Assembly: GCA_035192965.1 (NCBI GenBank)
Contig: CP136571.1
Span: 1,384,501 to 1,448,500, forward strand
Length of the DNA stretch: 64,000 nucleotides
Direction: 5' to 3'
DNA from: Fuscovulum sp.
Lineage (GTDB): Bacteria > Pseudomonadota > Alphaproteobacteria > Rhodobacterales > Rhodobacteraceae
The translations under genes were made by a program, and so were the position numbers. The notes under the pieces are model-generated. The model searched no databases, was not told the origin of the DNA, and saw only the letters and a list, made by a program, of their open reading frames with translations. Shown here piece after piece: positions 1 through 11,499 of the stretch (positions are counted from its first letter, which is position 1; each line of letters starts with the position of its first letter).

Positions 1-100
1 AACGATGCGCGGGGGGACAGGATGCGCGCACCGGGCGCGCTGCCGCGTCGACATCTGCCGACAGACCCACGTCCAGAAATGCCTTTGGGGGACCACTGCC

Positions 101-730
101 ATGCGCCCGCTGCGATCCTTTATGTCTGCGCTTGCCCTGTGGGCGATGTTCAGCCCGGCCGCCTTTGCGGTTGACTCTGCCCACGGCGCCTATCTGCCCG
201 CGAAGATGGCAGCACCGACACCGGAAGGGGCAGAGGGGCTGTGCCGGGCCTATCCCTGGGCCTGCGCGGGTAAGACCAGCAATGCGCAACTGACGCCGCG
301 CGCGCTGGCCAAGGTGGAGCAGGTGAACAAGGACGCCAATGCCGCGATCAGGCCGGTGACCGACAAGGATCAGTATGGCGTGCAGGAATTGTGGGCGCTG
401 CCCGGCGCGGGGGGCGGCGATTGCGAGGACTACGCGCTGTTCAAGAAGCGCGCGCTGATCCATGCGGGGATTTCGCCGGATCGGTTGCTGCTGACGGTGG
501 TGCTGGACCGCCGCGATGATCCCCATGCCGTGCTGGTTCTGCGGACGGACAAGGGGGATTACGTGCTGGACAATGTGACCAACCGCATCCTCGCCTGGCA
601 CAAGACCGGCTACACGTTTGTGGCCAAGCAGAACCCGGACAACCCGTCGCATTGGGTGGCGGTGTTTGAAAAGGGGGCGGGACCGAAGCTGTCTGCCGAT
701 GCGATGCTGACCGGGCCGCTTGGCCGATAA
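101..730 (+). CDS. Secreted bacterial transglutaminase-like cysteine proteinase (BTLCP family)
   Basis: The 209-residue protein begins with a basic n-region, a hydrophobic stretch and an AFA cleavage site near residue 23, so it is probably exported to the periplasm. The transglutaminase-like triad is visible: Cys108 in GGGDCEDYA, His142 in DPHAVLV and Asp157 in VLDN, with the usual order and spacing. In-frame sequence continues upstream to base 5, but only the ATG at 101 gives a signal peptide, so I chose that start. Family members in proteobacteria are linked to periplasmic proteolysis of adhesins (LapG-like), but no LapD or adhesin gene lies nearby. The target is unknown. The gene converges on katG across a shared hairpin. 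Confidence 0.85.
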   Translation: MRPLRSFMSALALWAMFSPAAFAVDSAHGAYLPAKMAAPTPEGAEGLCRAYPWACAGKTSNAQLTPRALAKVEQVNKDANAAIRPVTDKDQYGVQELWALPGAGGGDCEDYALFKKRALIHAGISPDRLLLTVVLDRRDDPHAVLVLRTDKGDYVLDNVTNRILAWHKTGYTFVAKQNPDNPSHWVAVFEKGAGPKLSADAMLTGPLGR

Positions 731-756
731 CGCGCGCCTGAAGGGGGCAAATGAAA

Positions 757-782
757 AACGCCCCGGTTTGCACCGGGGCGTT
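757..782. terminator. Bidirectional terminator between protease gene and katG
   Basis: A perfect 10-bp stem (AACGCCCCGG / CCGGGGCGTT) with a 6-base loop sits between two convergent genes. It is followed on the + strand by a T-containing tract and on the - strand by TTTTTCAT, so it can serve both transcripts. Confidence 0.8.
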
Positions 783-807
783 CGTCGTTTTCAGCTTTGA
801 TGCCGGA

Positions 808-3111
<2,304 letters not shown>

Positions 3112-4023
3112 ATGATAAATCTGACGCTGAAACAGTTGCGCTACTTTGAGGCTTTGGCCCAGCACGGCCATTTCGGCCGTGCGGCAGAGGCCTGTTCCAT
3201 TTCTCAACCGGCCCTGTCGATGCAGATCCGCGAGATGGAGGCGGTGCTGGGATCGGACCTGTTCGAGCGAGGCGCGCGGCAGGTGCGGCTGACCGGGTTT
3301 GGCGAGGAAACGCTGCTGCGCGCGCGCGAGATTTTGCGCGGGGTGGAGGAATTGGCGGATATGGCGCGGGTGGCGCGGGGCAATCTTTCGGGGCGGCTGC
3401 GGATCGGGGTGATCCCGACGATTGCGCCCTATCTGCTGCCCGCCATCATCGCGCGGCTGACCGAGGCCAATCCGGGGCTGGACATCAACCTGCGCGAGAC
3501 GGTGACGCCCAAGCTGATCCGCGAATTGGAAGAGGGGCGGCTGGATACGGCCATCGTGGCGCTGCCGGTATCGGAACCGTCGCTGACCGAGGTTGATCTG
3601 TTTGCCGAGGATTTCGTGCTGGTCCGCCCCGGGGCCGAGGCGGGCAAGCCGGTGCCGAACCCAGAAAAGCTGCGCGAGATGCGACTGCTTTTGCTGGAAG
3701 AGGGGCATTGTTTTCGCGATCAGGCGCTGTCGTTCTGCTATGCCGGGCAGGCCGCGCCGCGTGAGTTGCTGGATGGGAGCAGCCTGTCCACCTTGGTGCA
3801 GATGGTGGGGGCGGGGATCGGGGTGACGCTGATCCCGGAAATGGCGGTGGCGGTGGAGACGCGGTCGGCGCATGTATCCATCGCGCGGTTCAACGGGGCG
3901 CAGCCGTCGCGGCGGATCGGGATGGTGTGGCGGCGCACATCGCCGCTGTCCAAGCAGTTGTTGCAGGTGGCCGATGTGGTGCGCGCGGCGGGGCTGGCGC
4001 AGCGGGCGGGACTTCACCCTTGA
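3112..4023 (+). CDS. oxyR: Hydrogen peroxide sensor and LysR-family regulator OxyR
   Basis: The 303-residue protein has an N-terminal winged helix-turn-helix (about residues 4-63, with GRAAEACSISQPALSMQIRE) and a LysR substrate-binding domain. Decisive evidence is Cys200 and Cys209 in GHCFRDQALSFC, matching the redox cysteines Cys199 and Cys208 of Escherichia coli OxyR, which form a disulfide on peroxide exposure. It is divergent from katG, its expected main target. The thioesterase gene follows after 47 bp and may be cotranscribed. Confidence 0.96.
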   Translation: MINLTLKQLRYFEALAQHGHFGRAAEACSISQPALSMQIREMEAVLGSDLFERGARQVRLTGFGEETLLRAREILRGVEELADMARVARGNLSGRLRIGVIPTIAPYLLPAIIARLTEANPGLDINLRETVTPKLIRELEEGRLDTAIVALPVSEPSLTEVDLFAEDFVLVRPGAEAGKPVPNPEKLREMRLLLLEEGHCFRDQALSFCYAGQAAPRELLDGSSLSTLVQMVGAGIGVTLIPEMAVAVETRSAHVSIARFNGAQPSRRIGMVWRRTSPLSKQLLQVADVVRAAGLAQRAGLHP

Positions 4024-4070
4024 CCAAGGCCGCCCGGTTGCGGCCTTTTGGCGGGAAAGGGGAGGACAGG

Positions 4071-4535
4071 ATGACCGTTTGCTTCACGACCGACAGGATG
4101 CTGCGCTTTGGCGATTGCGACATTTCCGGCACGGCCTATTACCCGGCCTATATGAACATCCTGAACGGGGTGGTCGAGGAGTTCTGGACGCATATCGGCT
4201 GGCCCTGGCATGAGATCATCTGGAAGGAACGCTGGGGGACGCCGACGGTGCATCTGTCCTGCGATTTTTCCAAACCGTCTTTCTTTGGCGACAAGCTGAC
4301 CTTTCGGCTGACGGTGCTGAAGGTGGGCAAATCCTCGCTCAGATTGGCGCATACGGTGCATTGTGGCGAGGAACATCGCTGGTCGGTCGAGCAGGTGCTT
4401 GCGGCAAGCTGGCTGGACAGCCACACCTCGATGGTCTGGCCCGAGGATGTGAAGGCCAAGCTGGAAAGCCTGATGGGGCCTGCCGAGGTGCCGGAGCGGC
4501 GGCCTGTCGGTGGCCCTCAGGCCCCGGCAAGTTAG
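4071..4535 (+). CDS. Acyl-CoA thioesterase of the 4-hydroxybenzoyl-CoA thioesterase (hotdog) family
   Basis: The 154-residue protein carries FGDCDISGTAYYPAYMNI near residue 12, the hotdog-fold thioesterase signature containing the catalytic Asp of the Pseudomonas 4-hydroxybenzoyl-CoA thioesterase type. The ATG at 4071 has a GGAGG box 6-10 bases upstream; an in-frame open stretch starting at 3927 only overlaps oxyR. The stop overlaps the end of the convergent ABC ATPase gene by 4 bp. The acyl substrate cannot be read from the sequence. The neighbouring aromatic-acid clusters suggest an aryl-CoA or aryl-acyl-CoA. Confidence 0.85.
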   Translation: MTVCFTTDRMLRFGDCDISGTAYYPAYMNILNGVVEEFWTHIGWPWHEIIWKERWGTPTVHLSCDFSKPSFFGDKLTFRLTVLKVGKSSLRLAHTVHCGEEHRWSVEQVLAASWLDSHTSMVWPEDVKAKLESLMGPAEVPERRPVGGPQAPAS

Positions 4536-5329
4536 GCCCAGACCTGCGCCGGATCGGGCAGCGGGATCGCGTCCAGCAGGTCGCGGGTATAGGCGGCCTG
4601 CGGGGAGGCGAAAAGGTCGGCGGTGGGGCGATCCTCGACGATCCGGCCTTGATGCAGCACGATGGTGCGTTGGCACAGGCGGCGGATGACTGACAGGTCA
4701 TGGCTGATGAAGGCCAATGTCAGGCCGAGATCGGCCACCAGCCGCTCCAGCAGGTTCAGAACCTGCGCCTGAGAGGAGACGTCGAGGCCGGAGACGATTT
4801 CATCGGCGAGGATGAAATCGGGTTCCAGCGCGATGGCGCGGGCGATGCCGACACGCTGGCGCTGCCCGCCGGACAGTTCATGCGGGAAGCGTGTGGCGAA
4901 GGATTGCGGCAGGCCGACATGATCCAGCGCGCGGGCCACGCGGGCGCGAACGCCGTCCATCCCGTGCAGGCGCAGGGGTTCGGCGATGATGGTGCCCACC
5001 CGATGGCGCGGGTTGAGTGAGGACATCGGATCCTGAAAGATCATCTGAAACCGCCGCCGCATCGGACGCAGGGCGGGCTCTGACAGATGGGTGATATCGG
5101 TACCGCCAAAGCGGATGGCCCCGCCGGACGGTTCCAGAAGCCGCACCAGCGCACGGCCCAGCGTGGATTTGCCCGACCCAGAGCCGCCCACGATGCCCAC
5201 GACCGCGCCTTTGGGGATGGTGAAGGACAGACCTTTGAGGATTTCGATGCGCGGCGCGGCCCCGAACAGGGGTTTGGCGGTCATGTCAGCCAGCGACAGC
5301 GACAGGTTTTCGATCTGGTAAAGGTCCAT
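4532..5329 (-). CDS. Peptide-type ABC importer, ATP-binding protein (DppF/OppF-like)
   Basis: The 265-residue ATPase has a Walker A (GGSGSGKST), signature LSGGQRQRVGIARAIALEPD, Walker B (FILADEIVSGLD) and switch His (LAFISHDLSV). It lacks the extended C-terminal oligopeptide-family region of some homologues. It is the last of five genes in the transporter operon. Its ATG overlaps the stop of the preceding ATPase gene by one base (TGATG), so translation is probably coupled. It energises import together with its DppD-like partner. Confidence 0.93.
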   Translation of the reverse strand: MDLYQIENLSLSLADMTAKPLFGAAPRIEILKGLSFTIPKGAVVGIVGGSGSGKSTLGRALVRLLEPSGGAIRFGGTDITHLSEPALRPMRRRFQMIFQDPMSSLNPRHRVGTIIAEPLRLHGMDGVRARVARALDHVGLPQSFATRFPHELSGGQRQRVGIARAIALEPDFILADEIVSGLDVSSQAQVLNLLERLVADLGLTLAFISHDLSVIRRLCQRTIVLHQGRIVEDRPTADLFASPQAAYTRDLLDAIPLPDPAQVWA

Positions 5330-6195
5330 CACGCGGCCCCGCCTTTATCGAAAGTCGCCACTTCGGCGCGGACGGCGTCGATCACCGCGTCGGGGACAGG
5401 GTGCAGCCCGGCGGCGGGATCGGTGTATTTCGGCGTCGCGGCCAGCAGGGCGGCGGAATAGGCATGGCGCGGGGCGGCAAAGAAATCGGTGACCGCGCTG
5501 TCCTCCACCACCATCCCGGCATAGAGCACGGAGAGGTGCTGACAGACCTTGGATACGACGCCAAGATCATGCGTCACGAACAAGAGCGCGGTGCCATGGC
5601 GGGCCTGCATCCCGGCGATCAGCTTCAAGATCTGTTTTTGCACCGTCACATCCAGCGCGGTGGTGGGTTCATCGGCCACGATCAGTTTGGGTTCGGCGGC
5701 AAAGGCGCTGGCGATCAGGATGCGCTGGCGCATCCCGCCCGAAAGCTCATGCGGATAGGACCGCAGCACACGGTCGGGGTTCGGAATCTGCACCTCTTCC
5801 AGCAGGGCGCGGGCGCGCGCGTCGGCATCCGCGCGCGTCCAGCCAAGGATATCGACCAGCCGATCGGTGATCTGCGGCCCGATGCGATGGGACGGGTTCA
5901 GCGCAGTGAGCGGGTCCTGCGGGATCAGCGCGCAGGTGGCCCCGATGCGGCGGCGGCGCTCGGCCAAGGGCAGGGTCAGCAGGTCGGTGCCATCCAGTAC
6001 GATCTGGCCCCCGATGATTTCCACCGATGGCGGCAGGATGCCCAGCACGGCCTTGCCGATCATCGATTTGCCGGCGCCGGATTCGCCGACCAGCCCGCGC
6101 ACTTCACCCGCCGCGACATCCAGCGACACGCGGCGCAAGAGGGGCGGGCCGTTTTTCAGCCGGACAGACAGGTTGCGGATGGAAAGATAGCTCAT
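5329..6195 (-). CDS. Peptide-type ABC importer, ATP-binding protein (DppD/OppD-like)
   Basis: The 288-residue ATPase shows Walker A (GESGAGKS), signature LSGGMRQRILIASAFAAEPK, Walker B (LIVADEPTTALD) and H-loop (LLFVTHDLGV). The C-terminal region after residue 240 fits the oligopeptide/dipeptide transporter extension. I chose the ATG at 6195 because it overlaps the upstream permease stop as ATGA; the longer open frame to 6342 only lies within the permease gene. Confidence 0.93.
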   Translation of the reverse strand: MSYLSIRNLSVRLKNGPPLLRRVSLDVAAGEVRGLVGESGAGKSMIGKAVLGILPPSVEIIGGQIVLDGTDLLTLPLAERRRRIGATCALIPQDPLTALNPSHRIGPQITDRLVDILGWTRADADARARALLEEVQIPNPDRVLRSYPHELSGGMRQRILIASAFAAEPKLIVADEPTTALDVTVQKQILKLIAGMQARHGTALLFVTHDLGVVSKVCQHLSVLYAGMVVEDSAVTDFFAAPRHAYSAALLAATPKYTDPAAGLHPVPDAVIDAVRAEVATFDKGGAA

Positions 6196-7058
6196 CTCAG
6201 CACCGGATCGAAGCGGTCCTTCAGCCCTTCGCCCAGTTGCGAAAAGGACAGGACGGTGAGGAACAGCGCGATCAGCGGGAAGACCAGCACCCACCACGCC
6301 TGATGGATGGAGGTGCGGCCTTCGGCGATCATGCCGCCCCAAGTGGGATCATCGGTAGAGATGGAGAGGTTCACGAAGGACAGGATTGCCTCGACGATCA
6401 CCGCGATGCCCATTTCAAGGGTGAGGAGAACCACGATGGTGGGCAGGACATTGGGAAGGATTTCGCGCACCATCGTGCCCAGCCGCCCCCGCCCCGCGAC
6501 GCGGGCAGAGGCCACGTAATCCATCGCGCCCTGTGCCATCGCCTCGGCCCGCACCACGCGGGCGAAGCGGGTCCAGTCGATCACGACGATGGCGATGATG
6601 ATGGAGGTCAGGCCGGGGCCGAGGACGGCGATCAGGAGGATGGAAAACAGGACGGGCGGAAAGGCCATCCAGATGTCGATCAGGCGCGAGATGACCATAT
6701 CCACCCAGCCGCGCAGAAAGCCTGCGAGCAGGCCCAGCGTTGCCCCGACCAAGCAGGTGATGCTGCCGGCCATCAGCGCCACGATCAGTGCCAGCCGCGC
6801 GCCATGCAGGATGCGCGACAGCACATCACGGCCCAGCGAATCCGTCCCCAGCCAATAGCCCGGCTCGGCCCCTGTCATCCAGAAGGGCGGCAGGCGACCA
6901 AGAAACAGGTCCTGTGCCAGCGGGTCATGCGGCGCGATCCAAGGGGCCAGCAGGGCGGCCAGCGCCAGCAGGGCCAGCCAACCGGCCGACAGCCACAGCC
7001 GCAACCCCGCGCGGCGGCGGATCAGGGACCGCCCGTCCATGCCTTTGGCGTCAAGCAT
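6192..7058 (-). CDS. Peptide-type ABC importer permease (DppC-like)
   Basis: The 288-residue membrane protein has an N-terminal transmembrane segment (GWLALLALAALLAPWIAP), the OppC-family periplasmic loop with LGTDSLGRDVLSRILHG, and several membrane helices. The EAA-type cytoplasmic loop is present around VRAEAMAQGAMDYVASARVAG. It overlaps the DppB-like gene by 8 bp and the DppD-like gene by 4 bp, so the operon is tightly packed. Confidence 0.94.
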   Translation of the reverse strand: MLDAKGMDGRSLIRRRAGLRLWLSAGWLALLALAALLAPWIAPHDPLAQDLFLGRLPPFWMTGAEPGYWLGTDSLGRDVLSRILHGARLALIVALMAGSITCLVGATLGLLAGFLRGWVDMVISRLIDIWMAFPPVLFSILLIAVLGPGLTSIIIAIVVIDWTRFARVVRAEAMAQGAMDYVASARVAGRGRLGTMVREILPNVLPTIVVLLTLEMGIAVIVEAILSFVNLSISTDDPTWGGMIAEGRTSIHQAWWVLVFPLIALFLTVLSFSQLGEGLKDRFDPVLR

Positions 7059-8061
7059 GGCGCAGCCGGGGGTTCAGGACGGCATAGAGCAGATCGACGA
7101 TCAGGTTCACGACGGTGAAGATCACCGCGAACAGGATCACGATCCCTTGGATCAGCGGCAGGTCGCGGTTGATCACAGCGTCGATGGCCATATTGCCAAG
7201 GCCCTCATAGGAAAACAGCCGCTCGATGATCACTGTGCCGCCGATCAGAAAGGTGAATTGCACGCCCACCAGCGTCAGCGTGGGCAGGATGGCATTACGC
7301 AGCGCCTCGCGCAGGATGACCCGCGTCTCGCCATAGCCTTTGGTGCGGGCCAGCGTCACATAATCAAGGTTCATGGTTTCCTTCAGGCTCTGCTTCAAAA
7401 GCTGCCCGATGATCGCGGCCAGCGGAATCGCCAGCGCCAGAGCGGGCATGAACATATGCGCCACCAGATCGGCCCAGAGGTCGAACCGCAGGCGGAGCAG
7501 GCTTTCGAACAGGTAGAAATCAGTGGTGAAGGGCAGGTCCAATGATGGCGAAACGCGCCCCGAGATGTGAAAGACCGGCCAAAGCACGCCAAACAGCAGG
7601 ATCAGCACGAGCCCCCACAGGAAATCGGGCACTGACAGGGCCATGCCATTGGCCACGTCAATCGCGCCCTCACGCCGGCCGCCGCGAAAGCGTGTGCCGG
7701 TCAGTGCCGCCGCACCGCCCAGGATCACGGCCATGACCAGCGCCATGATCGACAGTTCCAGCGTGGCGGGCAGGCGGCCCAGCACGAGGTCCAGCACCGG
7801 CTGGCGCGTGGTGATGGAGGTGCCGAAATCGCCTTGCAGCACCCCGCCAAGCCAGATGCCGAATTGCGTGAGGATGGGCTGATCCAGCCCGTAAAGGGCC
7901 GAGAGGCGGGCGATGTCTTCTTCCGTCGCGCCGGGGGGAAGCATCATGGCAATCGGATTGCCCGGCACCACCCGGATCACGAAGAACACGATCACCGCCA
8001 CCCCCGCCAAGGTGATGGCGGTGGTCAATAGCCGGATCGCAACGAATCTCAAGAACGCCAT
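7051..8061 (-). CDS. Peptide-type ABC importer permease (DppB-like)
   Basis: The 336-residue protein starts with the OppB-family N-terminus (FLRFVAIRLLTTAITLAGVAVIVFF) and VPGNP, then the long periplasmic segment and five further hydrophobic segments. The EAA loop appears at LKQSLKETMNLDYVTLARTKG. The ATG at 8061 has GGGG about 8 bases upstream and is preferred over the in-frame GTG at 8067. It pairs with the DppC-like permease to form the membrane channel. Confidence 0.93.
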   Translation of the reverse strand: MAFLRFVAIRLLTTAITLAGVAVIVFFVIRVVPGNPIAMMLPPGATEEDIARLSALYGLDQPILTQFGIWLGGVLQGDFGTSITTRQPVLDLVLGRLPATLELSIMALVMAVILGGAAALTGTRFRGGRREGAIDVANGMALSVPDFLWGLVLILLFGVLWPVFHISGRVSPSLDLPFTTDFYLFESLLRLRFDLWADLVAHMFMPALALAIPLAAIIGQLLKQSLKETMNLDYVTLARTKGYGETRVILREALRNAILPTLTLVGVQFTFLIGGTVIIERLFSYEGLGNMAIDAVINRDLPLIQGIVILFAVIFTVVNLIVDLLYAVLNPRLRHA

Positions 8062-8105
8062 TCCCACCCCGTGACAGAACCGATCAAGGCACTGCCCTTG
8101 CCCAT

Positions 8106-8200
8106 TTCATCTTGGCCCAAATACCCAAATCGACGCATCACCCCCGCGCCACGCCCATCAGGCGCGAAAGGGGGGTCCGGGGGGGCGGTTGCCCCCCCGG
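8106..8200. repeat. Composite intergenic repeat with G/C hairpin, copy 1
   Basis: Between the solute-binding-protein gene and the permease gene lies TTCATCTTGGCCCAAATAC (from 8106). About 70 bases on is a 9-bp G/C hairpin, CCGGGGGGG / CCCCCCCGG with loop CGGTTG (8177-8200). The same two elements, in the same order and spacing, recur at 18076-18170. The hairpin would lie at the 3' end of the binding-protein message and could reduce read-through or stabilise it, which is common in binding-protein-dependent operons. Confidence 0.6.
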
Positions 8201-8209
8201 TTTGCCGGA

Positions 8210-9739
8210 TCAGGCGCGCTTCATCAGATGCGGCAGCAATGAGCCCGAGGCATGGGGCGTGACCACCACACCCGGCGCGTGCAGGATGGGTTGCACATAT
8301 TGCAGCAGCGGGATCACCAGCGCGTTGTCAGCGATGTATTTGTCCACCGCTTTCCAGCCATCGATGCGCTTGGCCTCGTCCGCTTCGCCCCACAGGGGGC
8401 CGATCATGCCGATCAGATCCTCGCCATCCCACACCGAATGGGGCGAGGGGCCGAACATCGCGAAGCCGGTCGAGGTGGTCGGATCGCCCACCGAATTGCC
8501 CCAGTTGTAGAAGGCGGCGGGGGCAAGCTGGTCGGCGGCGCGGAGTTCGTAATGCTTGGCGATTTCATAGACCTCGATCTCCGCCTCGATCCCGACCTTG
8601 CGCCAGAGGCCGACGATGGCTTGGATCATTTCGTAATCCTTGGGCTTGAAGCCCTTGGTCGTCTGGATCTTGAACTTCACCGGGTTGTCGGGGCCAAAGC
8701 CCGAGGCGGCCAGCAATTCGATGGCCTTCGCTTCGTCATAGGGCACAGCGATGGAGGCGTCGAAGGCATCGTATTCCGGGGTTTGCAGCGTGTCGATCTT
8801 GACGCCGTAGCCCGACAGAAGACGGTCGATGATGGCCTGCTTGTCGATGGCATGGGCGGCAGCCATCCGCACGTTCGGATCGGTCATCACCTCGATATCG
8901 TTCAGGAAGATCATCCCGATATCGGAAATGGGCGCGGCCACGCCGGCCAGCGGGCCGCCTTTCAGGCGGTCATATTCCTCATACGGCATTTCCAGCGTGA
9001 CGTGGGAGTTGCCGGATTCCACCTCGGCCACGCGGGCGGCGGCATCGGGGACGAACTTGATCGTCACGGTGTCGAAATCGGGCTTGCCGCCCCAGTAATT
9101 GGCATTGGCCTTCAGGCGGACAAAGGCGTTGCGTTCGAATTTCTCCACCATGTACGGGCCAGTGCCGATCGGCGCGGCCTCAAAACCCTCGGCCCCGACC
9201 TTTTCGTAATAGGCCTTGGGCAGGACGTAGCCGGTCAGGAAGTACATCCATTTGAAGATCGTGGGGTCGAACTGCGCGACATCCGCGATGACGCGGTTGC
9301 CTTCGACCCGGTGGTTGGTCAGCGTGCCCCAGACGAACTGGATCGGGCTGCCGGTTTCGGGGTTGGCGACGCGGGCGAGGTTCCATGCCACGTCATCGGC
9401 GGTAAAGGGCGATCCGTCATGCCAGGTGACGCCTTCACGCACGGTCATCCAGACCTGTTTCTTGTCATCGCTCCAGCCCCATTCGGTCAGCAGGCCGGGG
9501 GCGGGGGACAGGTCGGGCTGTTGCAGGATGTATTGGTCAAAGACCGATTGATAGAGGCCCTGAATGGTGGGGTTCACCGCGCTGGGGCCGACGGTCGGGT
9601 CCCATGAGGGCAGGTTGACGTTATAGGCGATCACCAGCTCGTCGATGGCCTGCGCAAAGGTCGGCAGACCGATGGTGCCTGCGGCCATGGTGGCGGCAGA
9701 GAGCTTCAGAAGGCTCCGGCGGTTGAGGTTCATGGTCAT
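8210..9739 (-). CDS. ABC transporter substrate-binding protein, family 5 (peptide-type), Tat-exported
   Basis: The 509-residue protein begins with a twin-arginine signal (NRRSLLKLS followed by a hydrophobic region and AQA), so it should be exported folded. The mature part has the SBP_bac_5 pattern including VTWHDGSPFTADDVAWNLAR and a typical length. It is the periplasmic ligand-binding component of the downstream importer. The ligand is not visible. Family 5 proteins bind peptides, opines, amino-sugar and aromatic-amide compounds, and the adjoining catabolic genes favour a nitrogenous or aromatic small molecule. Confidence 0.93.
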   Translation of the reverse strand: MTMNLNRRSLLKLSAATMAAGTIGLPTFAQAIDELVIAYNVNLPSWDPTVGPSAVNPTIQGLYQSVFDQYILQQPDLSPAPGLLTEWGWSDDKKQVWMTVREGVTWHDGSPFTADDVAWNLARVANPETGSPIQFVWGTLTNHRVEGNRVIADVAQFDPTIFKWMYFLTGYVLPKAYYEKVGAEGFEAAPIGTGPYMVEKFERNAFVRLKANANYWGGKPDFDTVTIKFVPDAAARVAEVESGNSHVTLEMPYEEYDRLKGGPLAGVAAPISDIGMIFLNDIEVMTDPNVRMAAAHAIDKQAIIDRLLSGYGVKIDTLQTPEYDAFDASIAVPYDEAKAIELLAASGFGPDNPVKFKIQTTKGFKPKDYEMIQAIVGLWRKVGIEAEIEVYEIAKHYELRAADQLAPAAFYNWGNSVGDPTTSTGFAMFGPSPHSVWDGEDLIGMIGPLWGEADEAKRIDGWKAVDKYIADNALVIPLLQYVQPILHAPGVVVTPHASGSLLPHLMKRA

Positions 9740-9791
9740 TTTCCCTGTTGGTGGTTTTTGGTTTTGTGGTTGTGGTTGTGGTTGGACGCTA

Positions 9792-11372
9792 TCAGGTTCC
9801 GGCGAGTTTGCGGGCGAGAAGAAAGCCCGACCCCGCCCCGGTACCCGCGCCGGGCCAGACGGCGGCCCCAGTCAGGTGCAGCCTGTCGATGGGGGTGGAC
9901 CCGTCGGCATGGCCGCGCGCAGGGCGGAAAAGGAAATGCTGTGACAGGTGATGGCTGCCGCAGACCTGATCGCCGCCGATCAGGTTGGGGTTGTCGGATT
10001 CCAGATCCAGCGGCGTGACGATGCGCTGACCGATGATCTTGGCGCGCGTGCCAGGAGCGTGCGCCTCAAGGATCGCCAATGCGCGGTCGGCGAAGGGCTC
10101 TGCGGCCTGCGCCCAGTCGGTTGACGTGATCTGGCCTTTGGCATCGCCGGTGATCGTGCCGGGGGCCATGCGCACCTGTACCCAGAGGATGTGTTTTCCA
10201 TCCGGCGCGCGGGAGGGATCGAACACGGTGGGCTGGCCCACGACGAGGATGGGTTCATCGGGCAGAAGGCCTGCCTGCGCCTGTTGGTAGGTGCGGGCCA
10301 TTTGGTCAAGGCTGGGCGCAATGTGGACATAGGCATGCGATTGCAGCGCCGCCCCTGCGCGCCAGTCGGGCAGGCCGTCCATCGCGAGGTGGATCATCAT
10401 GGTGCCGGGCGCGTGGCGGAAGCCCGTCATCGCGCGGTCAAAGGCGGGGGTGGTGCCACCTGTCAGGCGGGGCAGGGCGCGGGGGGCAATGCCCGCGATC
10501 ACCGCGCGGGTGGCGGTGATCTGGCGGCCGTCTGCCAGTTCGATGCCCGTGGCGCGGTTGCCGGAATGGATGATCCGCGCGACGGAGGCGCCGGTTTCCA
10601 CCACGCCGCCGCGCGCCTGAATGGCGGCTACCAGCGCGCGGGTCACGGTATCGGCCCCGCCTTGGCCGATCACCATGCCGAAGGCCTGGCCTGCCATGCC
10701 TTCGAGATAGGGGAACATCGCGCCGCCCGCGACATCGGGGGCGAAATCGAGATGCATCCCCCAGGCGCCCAGCAGGGCGCGGATATGGGGATGTTCAAAC
10801 GTCTCTTCCAGCCAGGCGCGGGGCGAGGCGATGAGGAAGCGGGCCATGTCCAGCGTTCCGGCCAGACCCTTGGCGCGGAGTGTTTTGAACATGAAATATG
10901 CAAGCGCACGGAATTTCATTTCGGCCCCGAGCAGGCCGAAGAGATGCGGTGCTTCATCCCCGAATCGGGCGGCGAGGGTGGACCATGTGTCGGCATCGCG
11001 GGGCGACAGGGCCCGTAGGCTGGTCAATGTATCGGCCATGTCGGTGGACACACCCGCCCATGTGCCATCGGGGAAACTGGAGGCGAAGGGGCGGTTCACC
11101 GGCACGAAAGCGCAGCCGTGGCGGGTAAGTTCGGCGCCGTAGGCCTTGAAAAAAGGGCTTCCCGCAAAGAGCGACAGGTTCATCGCCGCCCAGTCATGCC
11201 GGAATCCGGGCAGCGTGTATTCGCCCGTCTTGACCGCTCCACCCACGGTGGCGGCTTGTTCGAACAGGCCCACGCGCCAGCCCTTGGCCGCCAGATGCAG
11301 CGCGGCGGCCAGCGTGTTGTGGCCCGCCCCGATCAGGACGGCATCGAATGTGGCGTTGGAACCTGCGGTCAT
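9792..11372 (-). CDS. FAD-dependent oxidoreductase of the phytoene desaturase-like (CrtI/PYROXD2) family
   Basis: The 526-residue flavoprotein opens with a dinucleotide-binding motif (DAVLIGAGHNTLAAALHLA) and ends with the FAD-contacting segment of the family (GAAVWPGAGTGAGSGFLLARKLA). It is similar throughout to the product at 12295-13860, so the two are paralogues flanking one promoter. I chose the ATG at 11372, with GGGGAAG just upstream, over the 14-codon longer frame. Only 52 bp separate it from the substrate-binding-protein gene, so it is probably first in the importer operon. No carotenoid genes are near; an amine or side-chain desaturase role is inference. Confidence 0.85.
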   Translation of the reverse strand: MTAGSNATFDAVLIGAGHNTLAAALHLAAKGWRVGLFEQAATVGGAVKTGEYTLPGFRHDWAAMNLSLFAGSPFFKAYGAELTRHGCAFVPVNRPFASSFPDGTWAGVSTDMADTLTSLRALSPRDADTWSTLAARFGDEAPHLFGLLGAEMKFRALAYFMFKTLRAKGLAGTLDMARFLIASPRAWLEETFEHPHIRALLGAWGMHLDFAPDVAGGAMFPYLEGMAGQAFGMVIGQGGADTVTRALVAAIQARGGVVETGASVARIIHSGNRATGIELADGRQITATRAVIAGIAPRALPRLTGGTTPAFDRAMTGFRHAPGTMMIHLAMDGLPDWRAGAALQSHAYVHIAPSLDQMARTYQQAQAGLLPDEPILVVGQPTVFDPSRAPDGKHILWVQVRMAPGTITGDAKGQITSTDWAQAAEPFADRALAILEAHAPGTRAKIIGQRIVTPLDLESDNPNLIGGDQVCGSHHLSQHFLFRPARGHADGSTPIDRLHLTGAAVWPGAGTGAGSGFLLARKLAGT

Positions 11373-11499
11373 GTCTTCCCCGACAGAGTGACGCAGGGAT
11401 ATTTGCAAATGCATTTAAATCTGTCTAGCATGATTCCATGAATGCCGGGACAACCGGCGCAGCTTATGCCGGGATGGACCGGCCAACAGGGAGATGGTG
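11373..11499. promoter_or_regulatory. Divergent promoter with palindromic operator candidates
   Basis: The spacer between two divergent operons contains ATTTGCAAAT (11401-11410, a perfect palindrome) followed directly by GCATTTAAAT, which includes the palindrome ATTTAAAT (11413-11420). This AT-rich block stands out against GC-rich surroundings. A MarR-family gene lies in the right-hand operon, and MarR dimers commonly bind such sites, so autoregulation of both operons is a reasonable inference. Confidence 0.55.
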
